The notes: a model not told the origin generated them from the letters alone. DNA of 64,000 nt from an uncultured Porphyromonas sp. (GCA_900539155.1 UQBE01000005.1:1-64000); one strand, 5' to 3'; shown: positions 52,823 to 62,634, counted from the stretch's first letter. Numbers and translations: made by a program.

Positions 52823-53011
52823 TGCTTTGTTGCGTTTAAGTAGTTAATAATCTTGCAGGAGCGTGGCTCTCCTCATACTCAGTAGCAGGAGGGCTAGTGA
52901 TGGTCTCTGCCATCGTCTAGCACCACGTGGATACCGCAAGGGCTTGTCTCGATCAAGTAGCAATCGTGAGCTGCTCACACTTGGGGAGACAAGCTTCGAG
53001 GGGCAAAGGTA
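52823..53011 (-). promoter_or_regulatory. Promoter and structured leader of rpmE2
   Basis: TACCTTTG at 53011-53004 on the minus strand. The leader contains a perfect 9-bp long-range stem (GCTTGTCTC 52942-52950 with GAGACAAGC 52986-52994) enclosing a GTGAG/CTCAC hairpin (52966-52978). A single CCACGTGG lies at 52923-52930. Leaders of L31 genes in other phyla bind L31; that is not known here. Confidence 0.45.
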
Positions 53012-53069
53012 CAATAAATATCTGAATCTTCGCCCCTCGAGACCGTTTTCGACTATGTCGCAAGTCGGG

Positions 53070-54986
53070 CTAGAGTGTTACCTTAATCCATTCGTTGCCG
53101 ACCTGCAGGAGGTAGACGCCTGCGGGAAGCTGTGCGACGGTGAGCGTAGCACTGCCCGTTGCGGTGGCGACGAGTGTGCCGGTGAGTGTGTAGAGACGGA
53201 TGGTCTCGCCTGCTGAGGCTCCCAGCACAGTGAGCGTCTGGTCGGTCTGCGCAATCTGATAGCGTGTAGCTGCTACCGCATCGATGGCGTCATGGATGGC
53301 GAAGATGACCTTGACCTCCGTCTTCTTGTCAACAGTCAGTGTATAGCTTGCTTGCTCCTTGCCCACAGGGATGATCTCCTCATTGACCTGCCACTCCTTG
53401 ACGATGTTGTTGGTGAAAGCTTTCGCCTCAAAGAGCACCTTCGTACCCTTGGCAACGAATGTCCCTGAGGTAAACGGCTTGCCATCGACCGTGACCGTCA
53501 GCTTGCCCTCGCCCTCCTGGGAGAAGGTGACGAGACAGTTGTCTTCTGCCTTGGCAAAGGTGACAGTGACGTTCATTGGCTCGCTATACATATTGACTTG
53601 GATGGTGCTCTCCGTGACGGGCTTCTTGTTAATCCCTGGAGTCATCTGTACGACATTATTGATGCTCCACTTAGTAATCATATAGCCCTCAGCTGGTGTT
53701 GCTGTGAATGTGAGTGGTGTACCCGGCTCTACCTCGGCACCTGTGGTGAGCTTAGTGTCACCCGCCATGGCGTCGATGGTGCCTCCCTCACTAGCGGTGA
53801 AGGTAAGTTTCTGCTTTTCCTGAGGATAGACGGCACCCTCGCGAGCGATGTCTAGCTTGAGCTCAGGATCTTCATACTTGCTCTTACCGTAGTCGGGGTA
53901 GTAGGCATTGGTGGTCTTGATGCTTAGCTGGATAGCGTCTAGCGGGTTGTCGCCGCCAAAGCCACCGAAGCCACGCTCGAGGATGATGAGATCGCTCCCC
54001 TTGCGGATGTAGTCCTGTCCCTCTTTGAGCGTACGTGGCGTGTTGAGCTGCTTGACCTGCTTGAGGGTTGTAAGCTGTGGTGCGCCGTCGGCATCTTTCA
54101 CCTCGAGCATATCGGCTAGGTGGATGGTGTTCTTGTCCACGCACTCGGGAGCTAGGCGTATGCCAGCCTGCCCATATTCAAACTTGGTGAGCGCCGGACG
54201 CTTGAGCGGTAACGAAGAGTAGGGGAGGAAGTTGCCTGAGAGGTCGACCTCTTTAAGCGCAACTAGCTCCTTGATGCCGTTGATTTTATAGAGGTTGCAC
54301 TGCTTGAGCGTGAGGTCGGTTAGGGTAGTCGCTCCGGTTAGATCGATCGTCTCCAGGTTCGGCTGATACTGTAGATTGACCTGCTTTAGGGCGGTGTAGC
54401 CAGATAGGTCTAGATGCTTATTGGAGAGTGTGGCATAGTATCTATCCGTAGTAGAGGCGGGGCTAGTGATGGATACGCTCCTAAGTAGCGATTGCTCTGA
54501 AGGAAGCTTAATCCCAGGCGCATTGTAGAGGACGATATCCTCAAGTTTGGGACAATTCGTAAGGTCTACCATCTGCTCGCGACTGTCTCGAAGCGTGTAG
54601 TTTGGAACGCCAAGCCGCAACTTCTGTAGCTCTGGGGCTACAATCTTGCCAAAGCCTGAGAAGCCTGCAGCAACACTGGAGCTGCGTAGCTGCGTAAGAT
54701 GGGCAGCGTCAATCTTGATGACTGTCTCCTCCGCTAGCGCAGTGGCATACGAGTGGTGGACAGACCGATACTGTCCATTGTACTTCTCTACGGTGCCATC
54801 GCCGAAGTCGATGCTGCTCGCCTCAGCCCCACTGAGGTAGCTCACCTCAAAGTTGACAAATAGCGCGCCCTTAGGTACGATTAGTTCTACCTGAGCGGGC
54901 TCAGCGGGCTCCTGAGCCGTACAGACGACCTGCCCCAGCAGGAGGACGGTCAGCGTAAGTAGTAAATAGTGTAGTCTTTGTGTCAT
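53070..54986 (-). CDS. LRR / InlB-repeat surface protein with T9SS sorting domain
   Basis: The 638-residue protein has a signal peptide (LLLTLTVLLLGQVVCTAQ), an N-terminal beta domain with SIDFGDGTVEKY (PKD-like), irregular LRRs (about 130-290, LTDLTLKQCNLYKI), two or three InlB-type beta repeats (LTFTASEGGTI, LTFTATPAEGYMITKWSINN, VKVIFAI) and a C-terminal T9SS domain (IRLYTLTGTLV, GVYLLQVGNEWIKVTL). It is a predicted surface adhesin-type protein and the third LRR/T9SS gene in the window. Confidence 0.88.
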   Translation of the reverse strand: MTQRLHYLLLTLTVLLLGQVVCTAQEPAEPAQVELIVPKGALFVNFEVSYLSGAEASSIDFGDGTVEKYNGQYRSVHHSYATALAEETVIKIDAAHLTQLRSSSVAAGFSGFGKIVAPELQKLRLGVPNYTLRDSREQMVDLTNCPKLEDIVLYNAPGIKLPSEQSLLRSVSITSPASTTDRYYATLSNKHLDLSGYTALKQVNLQYQPNLETIDLTGATTLTDLTLKQCNLYKINGIKELVALKEVDLSGNFLPYSSLPLKRPALTKFEYGQAGIRLAPECVDKNTIHLADMLEVKDADGAPQLTTLKQVKQLNTPRTLKEGQDYIRKGSDLIILERGFGGFGGDNPLDAIQLSIKTTNAYYPDYGKSKYEDPELKLDIAREGAVYPQEKQKLTFTASEGGTIDAMAGDTKLTTGAEVEPGTPLTFTATPAEGYMITKWSINNVVQMTPGINKKPVTESTIQVNMYSEPMNVTVTFAKAEDNCLVTFSQEGEGKLTVTVDGKPFTSGTFVAKGTKVLFEAKAFTNNIVKEWQVNEEIIPVGKEQASYTLTVDKKTEVKVIFAIHDAIDAVAATRYQIAQTDQTLTVLGASAGETIRLYTLTGTLVATATGSATLTVAQLPAGVYLLQVGNEWIKVTL

Positions 54987-55016
54987 AGACTTTTGTCTTT
55001 AGATGATTGGTTCTCA

Positions 55017-55024
55017 CAAATGTA
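55017..55024 (-). promoter_or_regulatory. -7 box of the third LRR gene
   Basis: TACATTTG on the minus strand, 30 nt before the ATG at 54986. Confidence 0.5.
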
Positions 55025-55168
55025 CAAAAAACATTGATGCACTGAGCTATGCTCCGTAGTAACTTGCGCCACGCCGACTCTCTCGAAGGGGTGAGCTGTA
55101 GCAGGGGGCGCGAGTTTTTGGCGCAAGCTTGCCAGATATCTAATCTCTGACTTCCAATCTCTTTTTCG

Positions 55169-55176
55169 TATCTTTG
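55169..55176 (+). promoter_or_regulatory. -7 box of the DUF4831 gene
   Basis: TATCTTTG, 28 nt before the ATG; back-to-back with the LRR gene promoter. Confidence 0.55.
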
Positions 55177-55204
55177 TCCCAAGTCTATTTTTCACTGGTA
55201 GATT

Positions 55205-56314
55205 ATGCACAGATTTAAGACCCCTACCCGACTAATTAGATGGGCGATGGTGATGACGATGGTGTGGCTCACGAGTTGCGCTAGTCGTCAGGCGACTGTG
55301 ACTCCGTACGTGGCTGGCGAACAGCCTGCGAACGGGGTCGTTTACTATCTACCGAAGACACAACTACGCATTCACTTTATCATCTCGGAGGAGCAGTTTG
55401 AGCCAGGCGCGCTGGTCGCTTACGCCTCTAGGTATCTAGGTGAGAGCTATGCGACGCAGCCCACGACACGCTACCAGATAGAGCGTGTGGCGATGCACGC
55501 TCATGGCGTACCCGACACGACACAGAGCTATCTAATTCAGTCGGTGGCGACGCCCTCTGTCGAGCAGCTAGCAGCACTAACGCCCGAAGGACTGCTCTAC
55601 TCACTCCACGGCAAGGCGTACAAGCCTACCACGACAGACTACCTCGCAGACTATCCCAAGGGGGTAACCCAACAGGAGGCGAGTCAGGCACTACCTCAAG
55701 AGTATGCCCTAGCGACCTCACGTGCCAAGCAGGCTGAGGTAGCGGCTAGTAGACTCTTCGAACTACGAGAGCGTCGTGTGGAGCTGCTCTCGGGTCAAGT
55801 CGAGACGATGCCGTGCGACGGGCCAGCACTCAAGATGGTCCTAGACGGACTGGACAAAGAGATAGCAGCACTGCAAGCACTCTTTGCTGGTCGTACTACG
55901 AGACGATACTACGAGGAGATTGTGGATGTCCCCATTGACGAGCCAGTCTCGCAGCAGGTAGTGGCTCGCTTTGCGCCACAGTACGGCTTGGTCGACAAGG
56001 GAGACCTCTCGGGTGCTCCTATATACATAAGTGTCGAGGCACTAGATCATTCCACGCAGCAGAGCGATACGGAGCTACATAAGTTGACCAAGAGCAAGGC
56101 ACTCCGCTACATCGAGCCAGGACGAGCTCGCGTAGCACTACAGCTGCCCGAGCGGAGCCAGGCGATCATGCTAGAGCTTTCGGTGGCGCAGTGGGGACGC
56201 ACAGCACTCCTAGAGCACAAGCTCGGTGCTGACAAGCTAGGCCAGCTGCCCTACACAATCTACTTCGACCTAACGAGTGGCTCTATCAAGCTGATCGAGC
56301 TACCGCAGCAATGA
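55205..56314 (+). CDS. DUF4831 lipoprotein
   Basis: The 369-residue protein has a lipoprotein signal peptide (VMTMVWLTSCAS, Cys lipidated) and a DUF4831 domain (YYLPKTQLRIHF, PGALVAYASRYLGESYAT, DYLADYPKGVT region, RYYEEIVDVP). It is a common Bacteroidales lipoprotein of unknown function. It lies 39 bp upstream of a POT transporter gene in the same direction. Confidence 0.85.
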   Translation: MHRFKTPTRLIRWAMVMTMVWLTSCASRQATVTPYVAGEQPANGVVYYLPKTQLRIHFIISEEQFEPGALVAYASRYLGESYATQPTTRYQIERVAMHAHGVPDTTQSYLIQSVATPSVEQLAALTPEGLLYSLHGKAYKPTTTDYLADYPKGVTQQEASQALPQEYALATSRAKQAEVAASRLFELRERRVELLSGQVETMPCDGPALKMVLDGLDKEIAALQALFAGRTTRRYYEEIVDVPIDEPVSQQVVARFAPQYGLVDKGDLSGAPIYISVEALDHSTQQSDTELHKLTKSKALRYIEPGRARVALQLPERSQAIMLELSVAQWGRTALLEHKLGADKLGQLPYTIYFDLTSGSIKLIELPQQ

Positions 56315-56353
56315 ATAACTTGAAAAATACTAATCTATAAACGAACCATTCAT

Positions 56354-58393
56354 ATGGAAAATAAACACCCCAAGGGGCTCATCGTATTGGCCCTAACGAA
56401 TATGGGAGAGCGCTTTGGCTACTATACGATGCTAGCCATATTGACGCTCTACCTACAGGCGAAGTTCGGCTTCTCCTCGGCAACGACTAGTATGCTATAT
56501 GGAACCTTCCTAGCGCTGGTCTACTTCCTCCCAATCTTCGGTGGTATCATAGCTGATAAATGGCTCGGATATGGTAAAACCATCTTTGCAGGTGTCACGA
56601 TCATGTTCGCTGGTTACCTCCTCCTAGGGTTACCTTTTGGTTCTGGAGCTGCAGGCGTCACGATCATGCTCTTGTCCCTCTTCCTCATCGCTGCTGGTAC
56701 GGGACTCTTCAAGGGTAACCTACAGGCACTCGTGGGTAAGATCTATGACGACCCACGCTACTCTAAGGGACGTGATATGGCGTTCTCTATCTTCTACATG
56801 TTCATCAACATCGGTGCCTTCTTTGCTCCTAGCATGGGTAACTGGATTACGAACAATGTACTAGCTAAGGAGAACTACTTCTACGATGCAACCATTCCCG
56901 CAAACTACAATAAGCTCAACGATGAGACGGTCGATGCTGATGCCTTTATCGCAGAGCTACAAGCTAAGCACCCTGAGTATGCTCAGCTAACGGCTGAGGA
57001 GCAGAGCCAAAAGGTTACAGCTGCTAAGAAGAAGGCTGGCGTCATGTTCCCCGAGGACGAGGCTCAGGTTCTTCACGACCTACGTATAGCAGCTCTCCGC
57101 CAGTATACTAAAGCTGGGCTAGTGACAGATCCGCAACTGCAGATCACGGATGCTGACCATGAGATCCTCATCAGTCGCAATGCAAAGGACGAGCCGGCCA
57201 AGTTTGCTATCAATGAGCGCGTGGCTATGCTGCAGATCCCAGCTGAGTGGACGGCTGATCTAAACAATAAACTCAATGCGGAGCGTGAAGACAGAGGTGA
57301 AGCAGCTCAAGAGTTAAGCTTCGAGCGTGCCTTCGGTGAGCACTATGTGTCGACGACCTTGTCACAGTCTTATAGTCTCTCGTTCTTTGTGGCTTGTATC
57401 AGCTTGATCATATCTATCTTGATCTTCGTACTCTGTCGTAAGACCTGGAAGGCAGCAGACGTAACCGTCAAGCAAGCTAAGGCTATGGCAGCACAGGGCG
57501 ACAGCTCAGCGCATGTCGTCGAGATGTCTAAGGCTGAGGTTAAGGAGCGTCTCATCGCACTAGGACTGGTCTTCTTCGTTGTGATCTTCTTCTGGATGGC
57601 TTTCCACCAGAACGGCTTGACGATGACCTTCTTCGCACGAGACTATACCGTATCACGTGTAGACGCTGCGGGCTATATGCCGTTTAGTCTACTGATGCTG
57701 ATACCTTTCATCTGCTTTATGTATGGTATCTACCTCTCTACCTTCGGACTACTGGGTGGTAAGAAGAATGTCAAGACAGGCTTAGTCCTCGTCGTGCTAG
57801 GTATCGCTGGTCTCGCCGGTGGATACTTCGTAGACATCAAGCCTATCGCTGATGCTCTGAGAAACATTACACCTCAGATCTTCCAGCAGTTCAACCCATT
57901 CTTCATCATCCTGCTAACTCCTGTCACGGTAGGTCTCTTTGGTTATCTAGCCAATCGTGGTAAGGAGCCCTCAGCTCCTCGCAAGATAGGTATCGGTATG
58001 CTCCTAGCAGCTATCGGATTCTGCGTACTACTGATCCCAACGATCATGTACGCACTACCCGCTCCTGCTCATATCCATGGCACCAGTGATACGCTCGTAT
58101 CGCCTAATTGGCTAATCGGTACTTACTTCGTACTGACACTTGCTGAGCTCTTCCTTAGCCCGATGGGTCTCTCCTTCGTTTCTAAGGTAGCACCTCCACA
58201 GTACGCTGGTCTTATGCAGGGTGGATGGCTCGCAGCAACCGCTATCGGTAACCTGCTCGTCGGCGTGATGGGCTCTCTCTGGGACAAGATGCCTATGGGC
58301 TGGTTCTGGGGCGTGCTAATCATCTGCTGTCTCCTCTCTGCCGCTTTCATATTTGCTGTTATGAAGCGACTCGAGCGCGCTACGGCTGACTAA
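56354..58393 (+). CDS. POT/PTR2 family proton-coupled peptide transporter
   Basis: The 679-residue membrane protein has the POT N-terminal motif TNMGERFGYYTMLAILTLYL (ExxERxxYY-like), GGIIADKWLGYGKTI and the FKGNLQALVG segment. C-terminal family motifs include LSPMGLSFVSKVAPPQYAGLMQGGW. A soluble insert of about 150 charged residues (about 180-335) lies between membrane segments, a feature of long Bacteroidota members. It imports di- and tripeptides driven by protons, in line with an amino-acid-fermenting lifestyle. Confidence 0.92.
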   Translation: MENKHPKGLIVLALTNMGERFGYYTMLAILTLYLQAKFGFSSATTSMLYGTFLALVYFLPIFGGIIADKWLGYGKTIFAGVTIMFAGYLLLGLPFGSGAAGVTIMLLSLFLIAAGTGLFKGNLQALVGKIYDDPRYSKGRDMAFSIFYMFINIGAFFAPSMGNWITNNVLAKENYFYDATIPANYNKLNDETVDADAFIAELQAKHPEYAQLTAEEQSQKVTAAKKKAGVMFPEDEAQVLHDLRIAALRQYTKAGLVTDPQLQITDADHEILISRNAKDEPAKFAINERVAMLQIPAEWTADLNNKLNAEREDRGEAAQELSFERAFGEHYVSTTLSQSYSLSFFVACISLIISILIFVLCRKTWKAADVTVKQAKAMAAQGDSSAHVVEMSKAEVKERLIALGLVFFVVIFFWMAFHQNGLTMTFFARDYTVSRVDAAGYMPFSLLMLIPFICFMYGIYLSTFGLLGGKKNVKTGLVLVVLGIAGLAGGYFVDIKPIADALRNITPQIFQQFNPFFIILLTPVTVGLFGYLANRGKEPSAPRKIGIGMLLAAIGFCVLLIPTIMYALPAPAHIHGTSDTLVSPNWLIGTYFVLTLAELFLSPMGLSFVSKVAPPQYAGLMQGGWLAATAIGNLLVGVMGSLWDKMPMGWFWGVLIICCLLSAAFIFAVMKRLERATAD

Positions 58394-58530
58394 AGAGGCT
58401 GTACTATGAGATAACAGTCTCCAACAAAAGACTGTATCAATTCTCCACCAATAACGATGGACGTATCGCAGACTCCTTTACTAAGCAAGGGGTGGGCGAT
58501 GCGTCCATTCGATTATAGATATACAATAGA

Positions 58531-59541
58531 ATGCTCATGAGACCTTTATCAGACATCGTTACCTCTCTCTGCTCTTCCGATCCCGTGGAGGTGACACAAG
58601 AAGAAGCACTCCAACTCGCCAAAGAAGCGACTAGCGAGGCTCTCTACGAGGCAGCCCACCGCGTGACGCGGCACTGTATGGGAGACGCTTTCGACACTTG
58701 CTCGATCATCAACGTCAAGAGCGGACACTGCTCCGAGGATTGTCACTGGTGCGCTCAGAGTGCTCACTACCATACGCAGGCAGAGGCCTATCCGCTACTG
58801 GATGTCGAGCCGTGCGTGGATGAGTCACGAGCTAATCGTCAGGCGGGCATCGGGCGCATCGCACTCGTGGCCAGTGGACGAGGGCAGAGTAATCGGGAGA
58901 TAGAGCGTATCGCGCAGCACTATGAGGCGATGCACCAGGCGAGCGACATCAAGCTTTGCGCCTCTATGGGACTGCTAACGAAGGAGCAGCTCCGACGCCT
59001 GCACGAGGCGGGTGTCACCACCTATCACTGCAATCTGGAGAGTGCTCCGTCACACTTTCCCAAGCTCTGCACGACCCACACGCAGGCAGAGAAAGAGCAG
59101 ACCATTCGTTGGGCTCGAGAGGTAGGGCTGCAGGTTTGCTCGGGAGGGATCATCGGCATGGGCGAGACGATGGCACAGCGCATCGAGTTCGCCTGCTATC
59201 TCCGTTCGCTCGCCATACGCTCCATACCTATTAATATACTCCAGCCGATCGCTGGGACGCCACTAGCCGACGAGCCTCGCCTGACGGACGAGGAGTATCT
59301 GCGCACGGTGGCACTCTTTCGTCTGATCAATCCGACGGCTTTCCTGCGCTTTAGTGGGGGGCGGCTGAGGCTTTCGCCAGAGGTGATGCGCCAAGCTATG
59401 TACATCGGCATCAATAGTGCCATCACGGGCGACATGCTGACGACCAGCGGTATGCAGGCGCGCGAAGACATGCAGCTCATCGCCGAGATGGGCTATCGCA
59501 ATACCAACGAAAAGGATTGGCGTACCGAAGAAACCGCTTAA
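58531..59541 (+). CDS. bioB: Biotin synthase
   Basis: The 336-residue radical-SAM enzyme has Cys67-x3-Cys71-x2-Cys74 (GHCSEDCHWCAQS) for the 4Fe-4S cluster. Conserved GIGRIALVASGRG, CASMGLLT, YHCNLESAP and CSGGIIGMGET follow. It inserts sulfur into dethiobiotin. It is first of a tight bioB-bioA-hemG unit (3 and 12 bp gaps). A second possible start (ATG 58537) lies two codons in. Confidence 0.96.
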   Translation: MLMRPLSDIVTSLCSSDPVEVTQEEALQLAKEATSEALYEAAHRVTRHCMGDAFDTCSIINVKSGHCSEDCHWCAQSAHYHTQAEAYPLLDVEPCVDESRANRQAGIGRIALVASGRGQSNREIERIAQHYEAMHQASDIKLCASMGLLTKEQLRRLHEAGVTTYHCNLESAPSHFPKLCTTHTQAEKEQTIRWAREVGLQVCSGGIIGMGETMAQRIEFACYLRSLAIRSIPINILQPIAGTPLADEPRLTDEEYLRTVALFRLINPTAFLRFSGGRLRLSPEVMRQAMYIGINSAITGDMLTTSGMQAREDMQLIAEMGYRNTNEKDWRTEETA

Positions 59542-59544
59542 ACT

Positions 59545-60858
59545 ATGAAGCAATACGACTCAACAGTCCAGCAAGCCTTAGCGTGGGACCGCAAGCACCT
59601 GTGGCATCCCTACACATCAACGGAAGATCCGCTACCAGTCTACCCTGTATCGCACGCTGAGGGGGTACACATCTACCTAGCCGACGGCACAGAGCTGATC
59701 GACGGCATGAGCTCCTGGTGGTGCGCAGTGCATGGGTACAACCACCCTGTGCTCAATGCTGCCGTGGAGACGCAGATAGGGCAGATGAGCCACGTCATGT
59801 TTGGCGGGCTAACGCATCAGCCTGCCATAGCACTCGGCGAGGAACTTCTGAAGATGCTCCCCGATGGCTTCGATTGGATCTTCTACGCCGACAGCGGTTC
59901 GGTGGCTGTCGAGGTGGCACTCAAGATGGCGATCCAGTACCAGCAGTCCCTCGGTGAGACGCAGCGAGACCACTTCGTCACCATTCGTCGGGGCTACCAC
60001 GGCGACACCTGGCACGCTATGAGCGTCTGCGACCCCGTCACGGGGATGCATAGTATCTTCGGCACGGCACTACCACAGCAACACTTCCTCGCACCGCCCT
60101 CGGTCAAGTGGGGCGAGCCGTGGCGTGACGACGCTATGGAGCCACTCCGCCAAGTGCTCGCTCAGCACGGCGAGCAGATCGCAGCACTCATCCTAGAGCC
60201 TATCGTGCAGGGAGCCGGCGGTATGTACTTCTACCACCCCAACTACCTCGTCGAGGCGCGCAAGCTGTGCGATCAGTATGGCGTGCTGCTCATCTTCGAC
60301 GAGATAGCCACAGGCTTCGGGCGTACGGGACGTATGTTTGCGATGGAGCATGCGGGCGTCCTGCCCGACATCGTCACCCTCGGCAAGGCACTCACAGGAG
60401 GCTATATGACGCTCTCCGCCATTGTCACGACGCAGCGCGTCGCTGAGACCGTTTGCCGTGGCGAGGCGGGCTGCTTTATGCACGGGCCGACCTTTATGGC
60501 CAACCCTTTGGCTTGCTCCGTGGCCCTCGCCAGTCTGCAACTCCTGCAGCGTGAACCAACGCTAGAGCGTGTCGCCAAGATCGAGGCGCAACTGAAGCGT
60601 GAGCTAGCACCCGCCAGCACCTTCGCCGGGGTCACCGAGGTGCGCGTCCTCGGCACTATCGGCGTGATCGAGCTAGATGAGCCGGTCGATATGGCCTTTA
60701 TGCAGCGACGCTTTGTGGAGCTTGGCATCTGGGTACGACCTTTCGGCCGGCTCTGCTACATCATGCCCCCATACATCATCCAACCCGACGAACTCTCCCA
60801 GCTGACCGCAGGCTTGCTCACGGTCGTCCAGGAGATGGTCACGAGACAATCACGATAA
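59545..60858 (+). CDS. bioA: Adenosylmethionine-8-amino-7-oxononanoate aminotransferase
   Basis: The 437-residue class III aminotransferase has the N-terminal HLWHPYTS typical of BioA, GMSSWWCAVHGYNHP, YADSGSVAVEVALKM, FDEIATGFGRTG and the PLP lysine K281 in TLGKALTGGYMT. It makes 7,8-diaminopelargonate in biotin synthesis. bioF, bioC and bioD are not in the window. Confidence 0.96.
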   Translation: MKQYDSTVQQALAWDRKHLWHPYTSTEDPLPVYPVSHAEGVHIYLADGTELIDGMSSWWCAVHGYNHPVLNAAVETQIGQMSHVMFGGLTHQPAIALGEELLKMLPDGFDWIFYADSGSVAVEVALKMAIQYQQSLGETQRDHFVTIRRGYHGDTWHAMSVCDPVTGMHSIFGTALPQQHFLAPPSVKWGEPWRDDAMEPLRQVLAQHGEQIAALILEPIVQGAGGMYFYHPNYLVEARKLCDQYGVLLIFDEIATGFGRTGRMFAMEHAGVLPDIVTLGKALTGGYMTLSAIVTTQRVAETVCRGEAGCFMHGPTFMANPLACSVALASLQLLQREPTLERVAKIEAQLKRELAPASTFAGVTEVRVLGTIGVIELDEPVDMAFMQRRFVELGIWVRPFGRLCYIMPPYIIQPDELSQLTAGLLTVVQEMVTRQSR

Positions 60859-60870
60859 AAGTAACGCAGT

Positions 60871-62244
60871 ATGAAACAAACGATAGTCATTGGTGCCGGT
60901 ATCACAGGACTCACCACGGCACTCTATCTACGAAGAGCGGGACTGCCCGTACTCGTCCTCGAGGAGGCGGAGCGTGCTGGTGGACAAATCCGCACTTTGC
61001 AGGAGGAGGGCTACACCTTCGAGACAGGGCCTAACACAGGGTCGATATCTTTTCCCGAAGTTGCCGAGCTCTTTGCCCTCCTACCCTCAGGCTACGAGGC
61101 CGCCACACCAGCGGGCAACTGCCGATACATCTATAAGAAAGGAAGGCTACACCAGCTCCCATCAGGTCCTTGGAGCGGACTCACGACACCGCTCTTTACG
61201 CTGAGTGACAAGTTCCGTCTGCTCAGTGAGCCGTGGCGCAAGAAAGGCAACGATCCCTACGAGTCTGTCGGCTCTCTTGCGAAGCGACGTCTCGGCAAGA
61301 GCTTCCTGCAGTATGCCGTCGACCCCTTCGTCGGGGGCATCTACGCTGGAGACCCGATGAAGCTGGAGACTCGCCACGCACTACCCAAGCTCTACAACCT
61401 AGAGCAGGAGTATGGGAGCTTCATTCGTGGAGCTATGGCAAAAGCCAAAGAGCCCAAGAGCGACCGTGATCGCCTAGCCACCAAAGAGGTCTACTCCGCA
61501 CGTCACGGATTGGAGACGATGATTCACGAGATGGTCGAGCTGATTGGAGCCGACTACATTCGCACGGGAGCCACCGTCACATCGGTCAGACAGGGCGCAG
61601 CAGGCGACTGGCTTGTCACCTACCAGCAAGGCGGAGAGCTACACGAAGTCTCAGCCGAGCAGGTGGTCTCGACCGTAGGTGCCCACGCCTTGGCGAGCTT
61701 CCTCGGAGAGACCCTTCCCGACGAACTCTTAGCACCCTTTAGAGCCCTCTACTATGCGCCGATCGTCGAGGTGGCTGTCGGCTTTGACCATAAGGTCAGT
61801 AACTATCGCGGCTTCGGTGCGCTCATGCCTTCGTCAGAGCCGGTGGACATCCTCGGGGTTCTCTTTCCGTCGGACTGCTTTGCCGAGCGAACTCCTACCG
61901 ACGAAGGGGTTCTTTACAGCATCTTTATGGGAGGAACGCGCTACCCCGACTTAATCGACCAAGACGATGAGACGGTACGTGCGCTCGCACTCAGAGACCT
62001 CTACAAGGTGCTCGACATCGATCCCCGCATCGCACCCGACATGGTGCATCTCTCACGCCACCGCCATGCTATCCCGCAGTACGGTCCCGACAGCGAGCGA
62101 CGCTATGCCGCCACCGACGAGATAGAGCATCGCTACCCTGGACTCATCATCGCAGGCAATTGCCGAGACGGCATCGGCATGGCGCACCGCATCACGCAGG
62201 CGACCCACATAGCCGAGCGAATCATCGCCACCAGCGGTCACTGA
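60871..62244 (+). CDS. hemG: Protoporphyrinogen oxidase (oxygen-type, FAD)
   Basis: The 457-residue flavoprotein has an N-terminal GAGITGLTTALYLRRAGL dinucleotide-binding motif and GGQIRT. It also has the PPO-specific region FVGGIYAGDPMKL and the C-terminal GLIIAGNCRDGIGMAHRI. It oxidises protoporphyrinogen IX to protoporphyrin IX. Lying 12 bp after bioA makes it part of the biotin transcript. In heme-auxotrophic Porphyromonas only late heme genes are usually kept. The symbol hemG/hemY is a naming choice. Confidence 0.9.
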   Translation: MKQTIVIGAGITGLTTALYLRRAGLPVLVLEEAERAGGQIRTLQEEGYTFETGPNTGSISFPEVAELFALLPSGYEAATPAGNCRYIYKKGRLHQLPSGPWSGLTTPLFTLSDKFRLLSEPWRKKGNDPYESVGSLAKRRLGKSFLQYAVDPFVGGIYAGDPMKLETRHALPKLYNLEQEYGSFIRGAMAKAKEPKSDRDRLATKEVYSARHGLETMIHEMVELIGADYIRTGATVTSVRQGAAGDWLVTYQQGGELHEVSAEQVVSTVGAHALASFLGETLPDELLAPFRALYYAPIVEVAVGFDHKVSNYRGFGALMPSSEPVDILGVLFPSDCFAERTPTDEGVLYSIFMGGTRYPDLIDQDDETVRALALRDLYKVLDIDPRIAPDMVHLSRHRHAIPQYGPDSERRYAATDEIEHRYPGLIIAGNCRDGIGMAHRITQATHIAERIIATSGH

Positions 62245-62249
62245 GAAAC

Positions 62250-62470
62250 GGGAAATTTCGTCCGATTCCCTTCTTTTTCGAATATCCACGTGGGAAATCT
62301 CAAATCTCCACGTGGATATTTTTTATTTTCCACGTGGGCGTCATTCATTTCCTCCGAAGTTTCATTTGATTCCTCCGAAGAATTTTTTCTTCCCCACGTG
62401 GAAAATAAAAATTCTCCACCTGGATATTTCGAAATATCCACGTGGAGAATCCGTTTTTGCCGACAGTTGG
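62250..62470 (-). repeat. CCACGTGG 22-bp-phased array, copy D (inverted)
   Basis: Sites at 62286, 62308, 62330, 62394, 62416 (CCACCTGG variant) and 62438 have spacing 22-22-64-22-22, in the same orientation as copy C. It directly follows the hemG stop codon. Confidence 0.93.
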
Positions 62471-62612
62471 CTAGAGCTATCGGAATAGTCGGAACCATCG
62501 GAGCTATCGGAGCCATCGGAGTAATCGGAGTGCTAACGACTAACAGCCAACACCCAATAGCTAACAGCTAACGGCCAACAGCTAACAGGCCAAAGGCCAA
62601 CAGCCAATATCT
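62471..62612. repeat. Low-complexity repeats (ATCGGAGC and GCTAACAGCC types)
   Basis: A run of about five ATCGGAGC/ATCGGAAT-like units (62475-62530) is followed by about eight variants of AACAGCCAAC/GCTAACGGCC (62531-62610). The first part is shared, inverted, with 42152-42172. No coding function. Confidence 0.75.
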
Positions 62613-62626
62613 AAGCTCTAATTTCG

Positions 62627-62634
62627 TACCTTTG
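62627..62634 (+). promoter_or_regulatory. -7 box of the ABC-F gene
   Basis: TACCTTTG about 100 nt before the ABC-F start codon. Confidence 0.5.

Noticed and set aside
52923..52930. Single CCACGTGG in the rpmE2 leader as part of the array family
   Set aside because: It has no partner site at 22 bp; an isolated 8-mer can occur by chance.
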